NCBI GenBank assembly: GCA_002307175.1
Contig: DBTS01000128.1
Span: 1 to 49,937 of the forward strand
Direction of reading: 5' to 3'
Length of the DNA stretch: 49,937 nucleotides
From: Rhodocyclaceae bacterium UBA1310
GTDB lineage: Bacteria > Pseudomonadota > Gammaproteobacteria > Burkholderiales > Rhodocyclaceae
Below are positions 1-8,250 of this stretch, one piece after another (the stretch's first letter is position 1; every line of letters starts with the position of its first letter). The position numbers were made by a program, and so were the translations under genes. The notes under the pieces were generated by a model. That model was not told the origin of the DNA, did not search any database, and was given only the letters and a program-made list of their open reading frames with translations.

Positions 1-688
1 TCTTGTGGGTGGTGGTGGTGACGACATCGGCGAACGGCACCGGGTTCGGGTAGTAACCTGCTGCCACCAGGCCGGCGTAGTGGGCCATATCCACCCAGAA
101 GATTGCGCCGACAGCCTTGGCAACCTTGGCAAAGCGCTCGAAATCGATGCGCAGGGAGTAGGCCGAGGCACCCGCCACGATGATGCGCGGCTTGTGTTCA
201 TGGGCCAGACGCTCCATTGCGTCGTAATCGATTTCTTCTTTTTCGTTGAGGCCGTAAGCCACCACGTTGAACCACTTACCGGAGAGATTCAGCGGCATGC
301 CGTGCGTGAGGTGGCCACCTTCTGCAAGGCTCATGCCCATGATGGTGTCGCCGGGCTTGGCAAATGCCATCAGCACAGCCTGGTTGGCCTGCGAGCCGGA
401 GTTGGCCTGCACGTTGGCAGCATCCGCTCCATACAGTGCCTTCAGGCGGTCGATGGCCAGCTGTTCTGCGATATCGACGTATTCACACCCGCCGTAATAG
501 CGCTTGCCCGGGTAGCCTTCGGCGTACTTGTTGGTCAGCTGCGAGCCCTGAGCCTCCATAACGGCAGTGCTGACGTAGTTTTCGGAAGCAATCAGTTCGA
601 TGTGATCTTCCTGCCGCTGGTTTTCCTTGGAAATGGCAGCAAACAGTTCGGGATCGGTCTTGGCGAGGGTGTCTTGTCTGGAGAACAT
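1..688 (-). CDS. glyA: Serine hydroxymethyltransferase, N-terminal part (cut by window edge)
   Basis: PLP enzyme that interconverts serine and glycine while charging tetrahydrofolate with a one-carbon unit; cytosolic. Read on the minus strand from an ATG at 688, the protein begins MFSRQDTLAKTDPELF and carries the family blocks ENQRQEDHIELIASENY, YAEGYPGKRYYGG, QANSGSQAN, GGHLTHG and DMAHYAGL. The window ends inside the TTTTHK motif. The last complete codon (4-2) is Lys229, the same number as the PLP lysine of E. coli GlyA. Only about 229 of some 415 residues are present; the rest lies left of position 1. It lies 81 bp downstream of the histidine phosphatase gene on the same strand, so the two may be co-transcribed. 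A long open frame on the opposite strand is only a shadow. Confidence 0.97.
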   Translation of the reverse strand, partial: MFSRQDTLAKTDPELFAAISKENQRQEDHIELIASENYVSTAVMEAQGSQLTNKYAEGYPGKRYYGGCEYVDIAEQLAIDRLKALYGADAANVQANSGSQANQAVLMAFAKPGDTIMGMSLAEGGHLTHGMPLNLSGKWFNVVAYGLNEKEEIDYDAMERLAHEHKPRIIVAGASAYSLRIDFERFAKVAKAVGAIFWVDMAHYAGLVAAGYYPNPVPFADVVTTTTHK

Positions 689-769
689 GGTGGCGCGTTC
701 TTGGAAACAGGGAAGTGAACAGGGGAAACGTATGATAACCGGTCTGTGACTATATCGCAGCAGTGGTCA

Positions 770-1411
770 TCATGCTGAAATCTCGTCCAACACGCCAGCA
801 AGATGGGTATTTTTGTCCCATTCGTGCAACTGCCACTGCCCTTCACGCCACGAAACCCAGTTCAGGGTGGCGTTGCCTAGCGCAAAAGTTCGGGGTGCTT
901 CCAGCGGGAGCCCGGTGACGATGCGGTACATGACATCCATACAGCCTCCGTGGCTGACAATCAGGATCTGCTGCCCGGCGTGGCGACTGGCGATTTTGCC
1001 GAAGACGGCCCCAATGCGTCCTGCAAACCGTTCCAGTGATTCGCCGCCCTGACCGGGAGGTTCGGCAGAGGCTTTGCGGGAGTGGATGTGCTCAGAGAAG
1101 TCAGGATAATGCTGGGCCGCCTCTTCGCGTGTGAGCCCCTGGATGGCGCCAAAGTGGCGTTCGCGGAGTTCGGGTTCCGGAAAAAGAGGGGCCATGCTCA
1201 CTTTGGCGATGATGTGTGCCGTATTTGCCGCCCGATCGAGGTCTGAGTGGTAAATCGCAGCAAATTTCTCCTTGGCCAAAGCACGGCCAGCGGCTTTGGC
1301 CTGAAGCAAGCCGTGAGCATTGAGAGGAATATTTTCATGACCCTGCCAGCGACGTTGTGTATTCCAGGAAGTTTCGCCGTGGCGGATAAGACAGATGCGT
1401 GTTTCTTGCAT
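770..1411 (-). CDS. Histidine phosphatase family protein (phosphoglycerate mutase-like)
   Basis: A 213-residue cytosolic phosphatase of the phosphoglycerate mutase/CobC/GpmB type. The phospho-histidine motif LIRHGETSWN lies at residues 8-17. An arginine block (HSDLDRAANTA) and LRERHFGAIQG follow, and the second catalytic His lies in IVSHGGCMD near residue 150. This is the complete two-histidine arrangement, so the enzyme should be active, but substrate choice in this family cannot be read from motifs. It could act on phosphoglycerate, alpha-ribazole phosphate or other small phosphoesters. It is transcribed towards glyA and diverges from the TRAP transporter genes; the 175 bp between them must hold both promoters. 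Confidence 0.85.
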   Translation of the reverse strand: MQETRICLIRHGETSWNTQRRWQGHENIPLNAHGLLQAKAAGRALAKEKFAAIYHSDLDRAANTAHIIAKVSMAPLFPEPELRERHFGAIQGLTREEAAQHYPDFSEHIHSRKASAEPPGQGGESLERFAGRIGAVFGKIASRHAGQQILIVSHGGCMDVMYRIVTGLPLEAPRTFALGNATLNWVSWREGQWQLHEWDKNTHLAGVLDEISA

Positions 1412-1586
1412 GAATTTCTTGCTTTTTAAACGAGATTGCGGGTGCGTGAGGGCTTGCCTCTATGGCCCGTAGGGGGGATTTTCCCTTATTCTATGTGATT
1501 CTTTTGACGCCAAGAGACTCTGGCAGTTCCGTAAACGGGACTATTTGCCAATAACAAGTCACAAGAAGGGACAAGCAGGTAAAAAC

Positions 1587-2198
1587 ATGGGAGCGACAAG
1601 GTGGGTGTCCGCAGCGACGCGGGCGATTGATGTGCTCAATGAGCGGGTGGCCAGATGTTCCTTCTGGCTGGTGCTGATTCTGACGCTTGAGACGGCGCTC
1701 AGCGCCATTGTGCTGAAGGTCTTCGATATTGGCTCGAATGCTTTCATCGAAATCCGCTGGTACCTGTTTTCAGCGATTTTCCTCTTTGGCTCAGGGTATA
1801 CGCTGCAGAAGAACGCTCACGTCCGCATCGATGTGATTGCGGGGCGCTTCAGTCGGCGTGCCCAGGCCATCATCGACATTTTCGGTACCCTGGCTTTCCT
1901 GTTTCCGCTTGCCATCCTGGTGATCTGGATGTCCTGGGGGGTTTTTGTCGATTCGTATATGAGCGGCGAAATGTCCAGCAGTGCAGGTGGCCTCATTCTG
2001 TGGCCGGCGCGCCTGATGGTGCCGCTTGGCTTCGGATTGCTGCTCCTGCAGGGGTTCGCAGAAATTCTCAAGCGTCTGCTGTTCCTCTGCGGTGCCGGGC
2101 CCGACCCTCTGGAGACCGGAGACAAGCCCTCGGCGGAAGAGCAGCTCGCCGATGAAATCCGCCGTGCGCAGCAAAATGGCAAGGAGGGTGCGCTGTGA
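1587..2198 (+). CDS. TRAP transporter small permease subunit (DctQ family)
   Basis: Small integral membrane subunit of a tripartite ATP-independent periplasmic (TRAP) transporter, which uses an ion gradient to import organic acids caught by a periplasmic binding protein. About 203 residues with four hydrophobic segments (FWLVLILTLETALSAIVLK, WYLFSAIFLFGSGYTL, IFGTLAFLFPLAILVIW, LMVPLGFGLLLLQGF) and the DctQ-like stretch KNAHVRIDVI. The ATG at 1587 is preferred over an upstream TTG at 1545 because AGGT stands six bases before it. The gene overlaps dctM by four bases (GTGA), typical of TRAP pairs. The C-terminal cytoplasmic tail is charged. Substrate unknown; sequence style is closest to the FcbT2 (mannitol/chloroaromatic) branch. 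Confidence 0.88.
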   Translation: MGATRWVSAATRAIDVLNERVARCSFWLVLILTLETALSAIVLKVFDIGSNAFIEIRWYLFSAIFLFGSGYTLQKNAHVRIDVIAGRFSRRAQAIIDIFGTLAFLFPLAILVIWMSWGVFVDSYMSGEMSSSAGGLILWPARLMVPLGFGLLLLQGFAEILKRLLFLCGAGPDPLETGDKPSAEEQLADEIRRAQQNGKEGAL

Positions 2199-3973
2199 TC
2201 ACTTTCCTTGTCGACAACATGGCCCTGCTGATGTTCTGCGCCATGATTGTATTCCTGCTGCTGGGCTATCCTGTGGCCTTTGCGCTGTCTGCCTGCGGGC
2301 TCCTCTTTGGGGTGATCGGTATCGCCACCGGGCAGATCCAGCCCGCATTGTTTCAGGCCTTGCCGGATCGAATCTGGGGGGTGATGAGCAACGACACAAT
2401 GCTGGCCTTGCCATTCTTCACCTTCATGGGGCTGGTATTGGAGCGAAGCGGCATGGCCGAGGAGCTGCTTGAGACCATCGGCCAGCTCTTCGGGCCGGTG
2501 CGTGGAGGGCTGGCTTTTGCGGTGATTTTCGTGGGCGCCATGCTCGCTGCGACGACGGGTGTTGTGGCGGCCTCGGTCATTTCGATGGGGCTGATTTCCC
2601 TGCCCATCATGCTGCGCTATGGCTACAATAAACAACTCGCGAGTGGTGTGATTGCCGCCTCGGGAACCCTGGCGCAGATCATTCCGCCGTCCCTGGTGCT
2701 GATCGTGCTGGCCGACCAACTGGGCCGCCCGGTGGGGGATATGTATCGTGCAGCGTTTGTCCCCGGGCTGGTGCTAACCGGGCTGTATGTACTGTACGTT
2801 GCCGGCATCGCCATCTTCAAACCCTCCTGGGCACCGGCCATTCCGCTGGAAGCGCGGATTTTCCGTGAGTCCTCAGGGCGTAGCGGCATCGTCTCCCTGC
2901 TGGTGCTCTCCGCGCTTGCCGGGCTGGTGACATACGTGTTTGTGCATAGCAGCCTGCCGCTGAAGCTGATTGTACTTTTCTCCAAAGGCTCGGTGACTGA
3001 GCTGGCCAGTGATGCGCTGATCATCCTGGGCCTGTGTGCCTGGATGCTCTCGGCGTTTGCCGTTGCCGGGCTGCATAGGGTGTTCAAGCTCAATCTGCTC
3101 TCAAGGATGGCCGAGCAGTTCACCTTTGTGCTGGTGCCGCCCCTGGGGCTGATCTTCCTGGTGTTGGGGACGATCTTTCTGGGTATTGCGACGCCGACGG
3201 AAGGCGGCGCGATGGGGGCTGTGGCGGCTTTGGGCATGGCCCTGATCCGTAAGCGCATGAACCTCAAGCTGTTGCGTCAGGCGATGGAATCAACTGCGCG
3301 CCTGACGGCGTTTGCGATGTTCATTTTGCTGGGCTCGCGGGTGTTCAGCCTGGTGTTCTACGGCGTCAATGGCCATTTGTGGGTGGAAAGTCTGCTCAGT
3401 GCCATGCCCGGAGGCTACATCGGGTTCCTGATCTTCGTAAACCTGTTGGTGTTTGTGCTGGCGTTTTTCCTTGATTACTTCGAGCTGGCTTTCATCATCA
3501 TCCCCTTGCTCGCCCCTGTGGCAGAAAAGCTTGGGATTGACCTGATCTGGTTTGGCGTGTTGCTGGCCATCAACATGCAGACTTCGTTCATGCATCCGCC
3601 TTTCGGATTCTCGCTGTTTTTCCTCCGCTCGGTGGCGCCAAGCTCGGTGCGGTCGATGGACATCTACAAAGGGGCGATTCCCTTTGTGCTGATCCAGATC
3701 CTCATGATTGCGCTTGTTGTAGCCTTCCCGCAACTGGTGAATGTCGGCCTGGGCAAGACACAGCAGGTGGATGTCGAGCATAGTCAGGTGGACATTCAGA
3801 TTGATGACTATAACGAGCCGGGAAGCGACAATCTGCAGGTGCAGCAACAGCTCCAGCAGGAGGCTGCTGATGAGTCTGCGCCGGCTTCTGAACACAGCCA
3901 GCCGGGCAGCGATCCGGTGGCCGACGAAATCTGGCGCCAGCTCGATGCGAATGAAGCCTTGAACGGTTACTGA
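2195..3973 (+). CDS. TRAP transporter large permease subunit (DctM family, FcbT3-like)
   Basis: Large, substrate-translocating subunit of the TRAP transporter. It starts with GTG overlapping the dctQ stop codon. The 592-residue protein shows the DctM signature regions LPFFTFMGLVLERSGMAEEL, GGLAFAVIFVGAMLAATTG, ASGTLAQIIPPSLVLIVLAD and ATPTEGGAMGAV, and many membrane segments. It is longer than a classical DctM (about 430 residues): there is an extra hydrophobic region around residues 210-300. From about residue 528 there is a soluble Gln- and acid-rich tail ending in DPVADEIWRQLDANEALNGY, which I cannot assign. No DctP or TAXI-type binding protein gene lies on either side, so its partner must be encoded elsewhere. 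A strong terminator follows 22 bases after the stop. Confidence 0.9.
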   Translation: MITFLVDNMALLMFCAMIVFLLLGYPVAFALSACGLLFGVIGIATGQIQPALFQALPDRIWGVMSNDTMLALPFFTFMGLVLERSGMAEELLETIGQLFGPVRGGLAFAVIFVGAMLAATTGVVAASVISMGLISLPIMLRYGYNKQLASGVIAASGTLAQIIPPSLVLIVLADQLGRPVGDMYRAAFVPGLVLTGLYVLYVAGIAIFKPSWAPAIPLEARIFRESSGRSGIVSLLVLSALAGLVTYVFVHSSLPLKLIVLFSKGSVTELASDALIILGLCAWMLSAFAVAGLHRVFKLNLLSRMAEQFTFVLVPPLGLIFLVLGTIFLGIATPTEGGAMGAVAALGMALIRKRMNLKLLRQAMESTARLTAFAMFILLGSRVFSLVFYGVNGHLWVESLLSAMPGGYIGFLIFVNLLVFVLAFFLDYFELAFIIIPLLAPVAEKLGIDLIWFGVLLAINMQTSFMHPPFGFSLFFLRSVAPSSVRSMDIYKGAIPFVLIQILMIALVVAFPQLVNVGLGKTQQVDVEHSQVDIQIDDYNEPGSDNLQVQQQLQQEAADESAPASEHSQPGSDPVADEIWRQLDANEALNGY

Positions 3974-3994
3974 TGGGGAAGCGGGCAAAGAAAT

Positions 3995-4030
3995 AAAGAA
4001 GGGCAAGGAAATGGATCCTTGCCCTTCTTT
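3995..4030. terminator. Bidirectional intrinsic terminator between dctM and the sugar isomerase-like gene
   Basis: A perfect 15-bp inverted repeat (arms 3995-4009 and 4016-4030) encloses a 6-base loop. The arm ends are A-rich on one side and T-rich on the other, so the structure should terminate both the plus-strand TRAP transcript and the convergent minus-strand gene ending at 4049. Confidence 0.9.
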
Positions 4031-4048
4031 TTGCCGATATTGCGTGCC

Positions 4049-4903
4049 TTAGTGTTGCAATGCCTGATCGTATCGATGGATATGGTCACGCAGATAGCGC
4101 AGGGCGGCATCCCGTGCAGCCGGCTGATCAGTTTCTTCCATGATTACCGGCATGTCTTCCTTCAACTCGCGCATACGCAGCAGGAGCCCCGTGTAATCCA
4201 GCAGACCCTGGCCAGGGGGCACGCGCCTGAGCTTGCCGTCTTCCAGAACAACATCCTTGACGTGCAGCGCGGCAATGCGTGGCCCCAGAGAAGCCAGTGC
4301 GGAATCCAGGAATCCTTCCTGATTCAGCAACTCCGGCGCTCCCATGATATTGACAGGGTCAAACACGAGCTTGATGGCGTTGGTATTCAGTGCCGTGATA
4401 GCGCGATGCAGGCTGGCCACGTCATGAATGACATGCTCTGCCGCGGCTTCAATGCCGATGCTCACCCCTTGTGCGTGGGCCTCTTCGCCGAGCATGCCGA
4501 GCACATCCAGCAACTCTCCGAAAGCCGCGTCGGAGTGATTGTCCGGATGAAAACTGCAGTCAGCATGACGTGAGCCGGTTTCAGTGGCCACGAGATGGCA
4601 ACCGAACTCCGCTGCATGCCGCAGTGTTTCCTTGAAGCGTGCCAGCTCTGCACGGCGGATGTCCGGATCGGGGTGGATCGGGTTGATGTAGCAGCCCAGT
4701 ACGGCGATTTCCACGTCGGATTGAGCAAACGTCCGGGCGATTTCCCGGATCGTGCCGGAATCGAACTGGCCGGGGCGCAGCGGGGGCACCAGTGCCTTAC
4801 CCGGAGCCAGTTGAACAACCTGCAGGCCGCGTTCGGCAGCTTTGTGTGCAAGGGCTTTGGCGCTATCTGGCCCCAAATCGTGAGCGCGAATACCAAGTTG
4901 CAT
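4049..4903 (-). CDS. Sugar phosphate isomerase/epimerase-like TIM-barrel protein
   Basis: A soluble 284-residue protein of the xylose isomerase-like TIM-barrel superfamily (AP endonuclease 2 fold). Likely metal ligands and barrel signatures are visible in order: LVATETGSRHAD, VSIGIEAAAEHVI, IKLVFDPVNIM, ALHVKDV and PVIMEE. Members isomerise or epimerise free or phosphorylated sugars, keto-acids or inositols; the exact substrate is not predictable. The ATG at 4903 is chosen because AGGAG stands seven bases upstream and overlaps the stop codon of the preceding SemiSWEET gene, so the two form a tight operon. Its position beside GH105 and GPH-transporter genes suggests work on a released sugar or uronate, which is inference. 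Confidence 0.8.
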   Translation of the reverse strand: MQLGIRAHDLGPDSAKALAHKAAERGLQVVQLAPGKALVPPLRPGQFDSGTIREIARTFAQSDVEIAVLGCYINPIHPDPDIRRAELARFKETLRHAAEFGCHLVATETGSRHADCSFHPDNHSDAAFGELLDVLGMLGEEAHAQGVSIGIEAAAEHVIHDVASLHRAITALNTNAIKLVFDPVNIMGAPELLNQEGFLDSALASLGPRIAALHVKDVVLEDGKLRRVPPGQGLLDYTGLLLRMRELKEDMPVIMEETDQPAARDAALRYLRDHIHRYDQALQH

Positions 4904-4913
4904 GGTGGGTCTC

Positions 4914-5174
4914 CTAACCAAAGCGCAGTTTCATGCAAAGAATCGTGCCTGACAGCACGAACGTGATGCCGTTCGAAGCCACCAGAGGCCACGAGCTGAT
5001 CAGGAAGCCATAGATCAGCCATACGCCGATTCCAGCAACGAACGCTGAGTACATTCCCAATGAGATGCTTTTGGTGGAACGCGTTTTCCAGATAAGGAAA
5101 GCCTGCGGCGCAAAGGAAAGCGTGGTCAGCGAGGCTGCCAGATAACCGAGTATTTCGACAAAGAGATGATTCAT
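4914..5174 (-). CDS. SemiSWEET-type sugar transporter (PQ-loop, three TM)
   Basis: A small 86-residue membrane protein with three hydrophobic helices. The PQ-loop signature FAPQAFLIWKTRSTKSISLG in the first third is typical of bacterial SemiSWEETs, which dimerise to form a bidirectional sugar channel in the inner membrane. The start at 5174 (MNHLFVEILGYLAASL) fits the family length. An in-frame ATG two codons upstream (5180) is equally possible, and no strong ribosome site was seen before either. Translation of the TIM-barrel gene appears coupled, since its ribosome site overlaps this gene's stop codon. The pair diverges from the GH105/GPH genes across about 240 bp, so it may respond to the same sugar signal. 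Confidence 0.82.
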   Translation of the reverse strand: MNHLFVEILGYLAASLTTLSFAPQAFLIWKTRSTKSISLGMYSAFVAGIGVWLIYGFLISSWPLVASNGITFVLSGTILCMKLRFG

Positions 5175-5415
5175 GGGCATGCAGATGATTCTGAGAAAAT
5201 GAGACGGGGGGTACGGCAACGGCCACCTGGGGCAGAGACCGGGCCATGACATGGATAGTAGGGAGTGCGAGGAAACCCTGCCTTTGGCGGAATGCCTGCA
5301 ATTTTTAGGCTGTGGCAAAAAATCAAAGGCATTGATAGGCTCTTCGAGTTAACTTATCGACTCAAGCGGGGAGCGGTATCCCCGAAGTCACATGACAGGA
5401 ACAGAGGAGCAACAA
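5175..5415. promoter_or_regulatory. Divergent control region between SemiSWEET and GH105 genes
   Basis: This 241-bp non-coding stretch must hold promoters for both directions. Around 5342-5366 there is an imperfect inverted repeat (CTTCGAGT, ten bases, ACTCAAG) containing the 8-bp palindrome AGTTAACT at 5347-5354. It is a candidate operator for the RhaS-like regulator encoded at 8251. A short GGGG/CCCC repeat follows near 5369-5384. No clear -35/-10 pair was identified. Assignment as an operator is inference. Confidence 0.35.
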
Positions 5416-6531
5416 ATGGCAGCCAACCACCACCCGAAAGTTAGTCCGCAGGAAGTTCATCAGCAGATTGCCAAGCTGATGGATAACCTTGTCAATATCA
5501 AGGACGAGACGGGTGAGTTTCTGCTGAAACTCGCAGACGGACGCATTATCGACACCAAAGGCTGGAATGATTGGGAATGGACCCATGGTGTCGGCCTGTA
5601 TGGTCTGTATCGTTACTATGACCAGACGCTGGATTCAGGCTGTCTGGACATCATTAGCGACTGGTTCAAAAACCGCTTTGCTGCCGGTACGCCCACCAAG
5701 AACATCAACACGATGGCTGCGATGCTGACCCTGGCATATCTGTATGAGCGCACAGGCAACAGCACCTATCGCCCCTATCTTGAAGTGTGGGCCGATTGGG
5801 TGATGTACGACATGCCGCGTACCGAGGATCACGGCCTGCAGCATATCGTCTTCAACAACGACAACCATCAGCAGCTGTGGGATGACACGCTGATGATGAG
5901 CGTGCTGCCGCTGGCAAAAATCGGCCTTGTGCTGGGTCGCCCGGAATATGTGGAGGAAGCCAAACGGCAGTTCCTCATCCATATCAAGTACCTCTTCGAT
6001 AGCCGCAGCGGACTGTGGTTCCATGGCTGGAATTTCGAAGGTCGGCACAACTTCGCGCGCGCCCTGTGGGCCCGTGGCAACAGCTGGATCACCATCGTGA
6101 TTCCGGAATTCATCGAATTGCTGGATCTCAAGCCGGGGGACTTTCTGCGTGAATTCCTGATTGACACTTTCCGCTCCCAGGTTTCGGCATTGGCCCGCCT
6201 GCAGGATAAGGAAAGCGGGTTGTGGCATACGCTGCTCGACGACCAGACTTCCTATCTGGAAGCTTCTGCCACTGCAGGGTTTGCATTTGGCATGCTCAAG
6301 GCAATTCGCAAACGTTATATTGATGCGGCCACCTATCTGCCTGTTGCCACCAAGGCCATCGAGGGCGTGCTCGCCCACATCGACGCCAAGGGGGAACTGA
6401 CCAACGTGTCCTTCGGAACGGCCATGGGTAACGATCTGCAGTTCTACAAGGATATCAAGCTGACTTCGATGCCGTATGGGCAATCGATGGCGATTCTGGC
6501 ACTGACTGAATACCTCAATCACTTCATCTGA
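5416..6531 (+). CDS. GH105 unsaturated (rhamno)galacturonyl/uronyl hydrolase
   Basis: Glycoside hydrolase family 105 (YteR/YesR type): it cleaves the 4,5-unsaturated uronic acid from the end of oligosaccharides produced by polysaccharide lyases, classically rhamnogalacturonan disaccharides, releasing the sugar at the other end. About 371 residues. The alpha/alpha-barrel landmarks DWEWTHGVGLYGLYRYY (about 51-68), QQLWDDTLMM (about 152-161, with the Asp expected to serve as general acid/base), FHGWNFEGRHNFARALWARGNSW and LWHTLLDD are present. There is no signal peptide, so it acts in the cytosol after import. The ATG at 5416 has GAGGAG six bases upstream; an earlier in-frame ATG at 5392 lacks one. 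It is followed by a sugar symporter gene, fitting uptake and cleavage of an unsaturated disaccharide. Confidence 0.88.
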   Translation: MAANHHPKVSPQEVHQQIAKLMDNLVNIKDETGEFLLKLADGRIIDTKGWNDWEWTHGVGLYGLYRYYDQTLDSGCLDIISDWFKNRFAAGTPTKNINTMAAMLTLAYLYERTGNSTYRPYLEVWADWVMYDMPRTEDHGLQHIVFNNDNHQQLWDDTLMMSVLPLAKIGLVLGRPEYVEEAKRQFLIHIKYLFDSRSGLWFHGWNFEGRHNFARALWARGNSWITIVIPEFIELLDLKPGDFLREFLIDTFRSQVSALARLQDKESGLWHTLLDDQTSYLEASATAGFAFGMLKAIRKRYIDAATYLPVATKAIEGVLAHIDAKGELTNVSFGTAMGNDLQFYKDIKLTSMPYGQSMAILALTEYLNHFI

Positions 6532-6553
6532 GGCTAGGCGGCGCAAGGGGGTG

Positions 6554-6579
6554 ACGGGGCTGGCGCGAGTCTGCCCCGT
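6554..6579 (+). other. Intra-operon hairpin between GH105 and the symporter gene
   Basis: ACGGGGC (6554-6560) and GCCCCGT (6573-6579) form a 7-bp GC-rich stem with a 12-base loop, with no T run after it. It is more likely to be an mRNA stability or processing element separating expression of the two genes than a terminator. Confidence 0.4.
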
Positions 6580-6620
6580 GATCGGGACGGGGAGGCTGTT
6601 CTCTGAAGGAGACACATATA

Positions 6621-8117
6621 ATGCAAAAACGCGAAATCAAATTCATCAACTACATCGCCTATGGGTCTAACGACTTTCTGGGCGCGGGCGCCATGGCCCT
6701 GATGGCTGCATGGCTGCTGTATTTCTATACGACCTTTTGCGGGCTTAGTCCCCTCCAGGCAACCTCGATCTTCGCCATTGCGCGCGTAGTGGATGCCATC
6801 GCCAGCCCGGTCATGGGGTTTATTTCTGACAACTTCCATCACACCTGGCTGGGTAAGCGCTTTGGGCGCCGCAAGTTCTTCATCATGATCGGTATTCCCC
6901 TGGTATTGTGGTATTCGCTGATCTGGATCAGTGGCATGAATTACTGGTACTACCTGCTGACCTATATCGGTTTTGAAATGATCTACAGCATGGTTCTTGT
7001 GCCATATGAAACGCTGGCAGCCGAAATGTCTCCGGATTTCAAGATCAAGGCCAAGTTTGCCGGCGCACGTATTCTGACCGGGCAGATCTCGGCGATTGTT
7101 GCAGGCTTCCTGCCGGGCCGTCTGGTTGAGGCGCTGGGCAAGGATTCGCCGATGACTTTCTTCTATGCCGGCCTGATTTTTGCCTTGATTTTCGTGTGTG
7201 TGGTCTCGGCGCTGTATTTCTTCACATGGGAACGCCCTTATGATGAAATCGTGGCCAATGAAAGCAAAACCCGGCTGACGCTTGGGCAGGCCATGAAGAA
7301 GGTGTTTGTTGACCTGTCTTCCACCCTGCGCATCCGGGCCTTCCGCCACCACCTGGGCATGTATCTGGGCGGCTACATCAGCCAGGATACCTTCAATGCG
7401 GTGTTTACCTATTTCGTGATCTTTGCGCTGGCCAGTGATGCCAAGCTGGCTTCGAATCTGCTGGGCGTGATGGCTGTTGTGCAACTGGTGGCTGTGAGCT
7501 GCTTCATTCCGCTGTGCCTGCGCATCAATGCGGCGCCTGCGTATCGGATTGCCATCCTGCTGTTCTCGCTCGGTGTGATCGGCTACTTTGTGCTCTATAC
7601 GCAGATGCCGGCCCAGATGGCCATCCTCCTGTACATCCCAACCGTGCTCGCAGGTCTGGGGCGTGGTGGGCTGAACTATATTCCGTGGAATACCTACAAC
7701 TACATGGCTGACGTCGACCAGATCGTTACCGGGCAGCGTCGCGAAGGCATCTTCGCAGGTGTCATGACCTTCGTGCGCAAGGCTTCGCAGGCGGGGGCCG
7801 TGATGATTGTGGGGTTCATCCTGCAGGAAGCTGGATTCCGTTCCGGACAGACTGTACAAAGCCCGGAAACCATCAGCGCGATTGTGAACATCATGCTGTA
7901 TGTCACCCTGGGTATCATGGTGCTGGGCACGCTGGTGTCGCTGCGTTTCAAATTGACCAAGGATACGCATGCCGCGCTGATGGCTGAGATTGAGCACCTC
8001 AAACAGGGCGGCAAGGAACCCAGCTCCGAAGAAAACCGGGGTGTGGTCGAAGTACTTTCCGGCTGGAAGTATGAAACCCTTTGGGGCAATAACAGCGTTG
8101 GCTATCGCAGTCGCTGA
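6621..8117 (+). CDS. GPH-family (glycoside/pentoside/hexuronide:cation) symporter
   Basis: A 498-residue inner-membrane transporter of the MFS_2/GPH type (MelB, UidB and related uronide carriers). Typical features are the N-terminal YIAYGSNDFLGAGAMALMAAWLLYFYTT segment spread over the first two helices, RVVDAIASPVMGFISDN with the loop GKRFGRRKFF, PYETLAAEMSPDFK, and about 12 hydrophobic helices. AAGGAG lies 11 bases before the ATG. Directly downstream of the GH105 gene, it most likely imports the unsaturated disaccharide that the hydrolase splits; the exact substrate is inferred from context. The C-terminus is a soluble tail of about 50 residues, longer than a minimal GPH protein. A GC-rich hairpin follows the stop. 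Confidence 0.88.
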   Translation: MQKREIKFINYIAYGSNDFLGAGAMALMAAWLLYFYTTFCGLSPLQATSIFAIARVVDAIASPVMGFISDNFHHTWLGKRFGRRKFFIMIGIPLVLWYSLIWISGMNYWYYLLTYIGFEMIYSMVLVPYETLAAEMSPDFKIKAKFAGARILTGQISAIVAGFLPGRLVEALGKDSPMTFFYAGLIFALIFVCVVSALYFFTWERPYDEIVANESKTRLTLGQAMKKVFVDLSSTLRIRAFRHHLGMYLGGYISQDTFNAVFTYFVIFALASDAKLASNLLGVMAVVQLVAVSCFIPLCLRINAAPAYRIAILLFSLGVIGYFVLYTQMPAQMAILLYIPTVLAGLGRGGLNYIPWNTYNYMADVDQIVTGQRREGIFAGVMTFVRKASQAGAVMIVGFILQEAGFRSGQTVQSPETISAIVNIMLYVTLGIMVLGTLVSLRFKLTKDTHAALMAEIEHLKQGGKEPSSEENRGVVEVLSGWKYETLWGNNSVGYRSR

Positions 8118-8140
8118 ATAAGCCGAAGTTCGTAGCAAAG

Positions 8141-8166
8141 CGGGGCCGCACAGTGAAGCGGCCCCG
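8141..8166 (+). terminator. Probable terminator after the symporter gene
   Basis: CGGGGCCGC (8141-8149) and GCGGCCCCG (8158-8166) form a perfect 9-bp stem with an 8-base loop. Only a weak T-rich tail follows, so termination may be partial and allow some read-through into the AraC-type gene. Confidence 0.6.
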
Positions 8167-8250
8167 TGTCATTTAATGGTCTGCCTGCATTGTCGGCCTG
8201 GGCTATTCGTGCTATCTGTAATGGGGATTCAATAGCGCCAAGAGCTTTGC

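Noticed and set aside
5..718. Long open frame on the plus strand at the left edge
   Set aside because: It is antisense to glyA, whose minus-strand translation matches serine hydroxymethyltransferase residue for residue.
6534..8138. 534-codon open frame on the minus strand
   Set aside because: It is the mirror of the GPH symporter gene; its translation is His/Gln-rich with no family signature, as expected from antisense of a GC-rich membrane protein gene.
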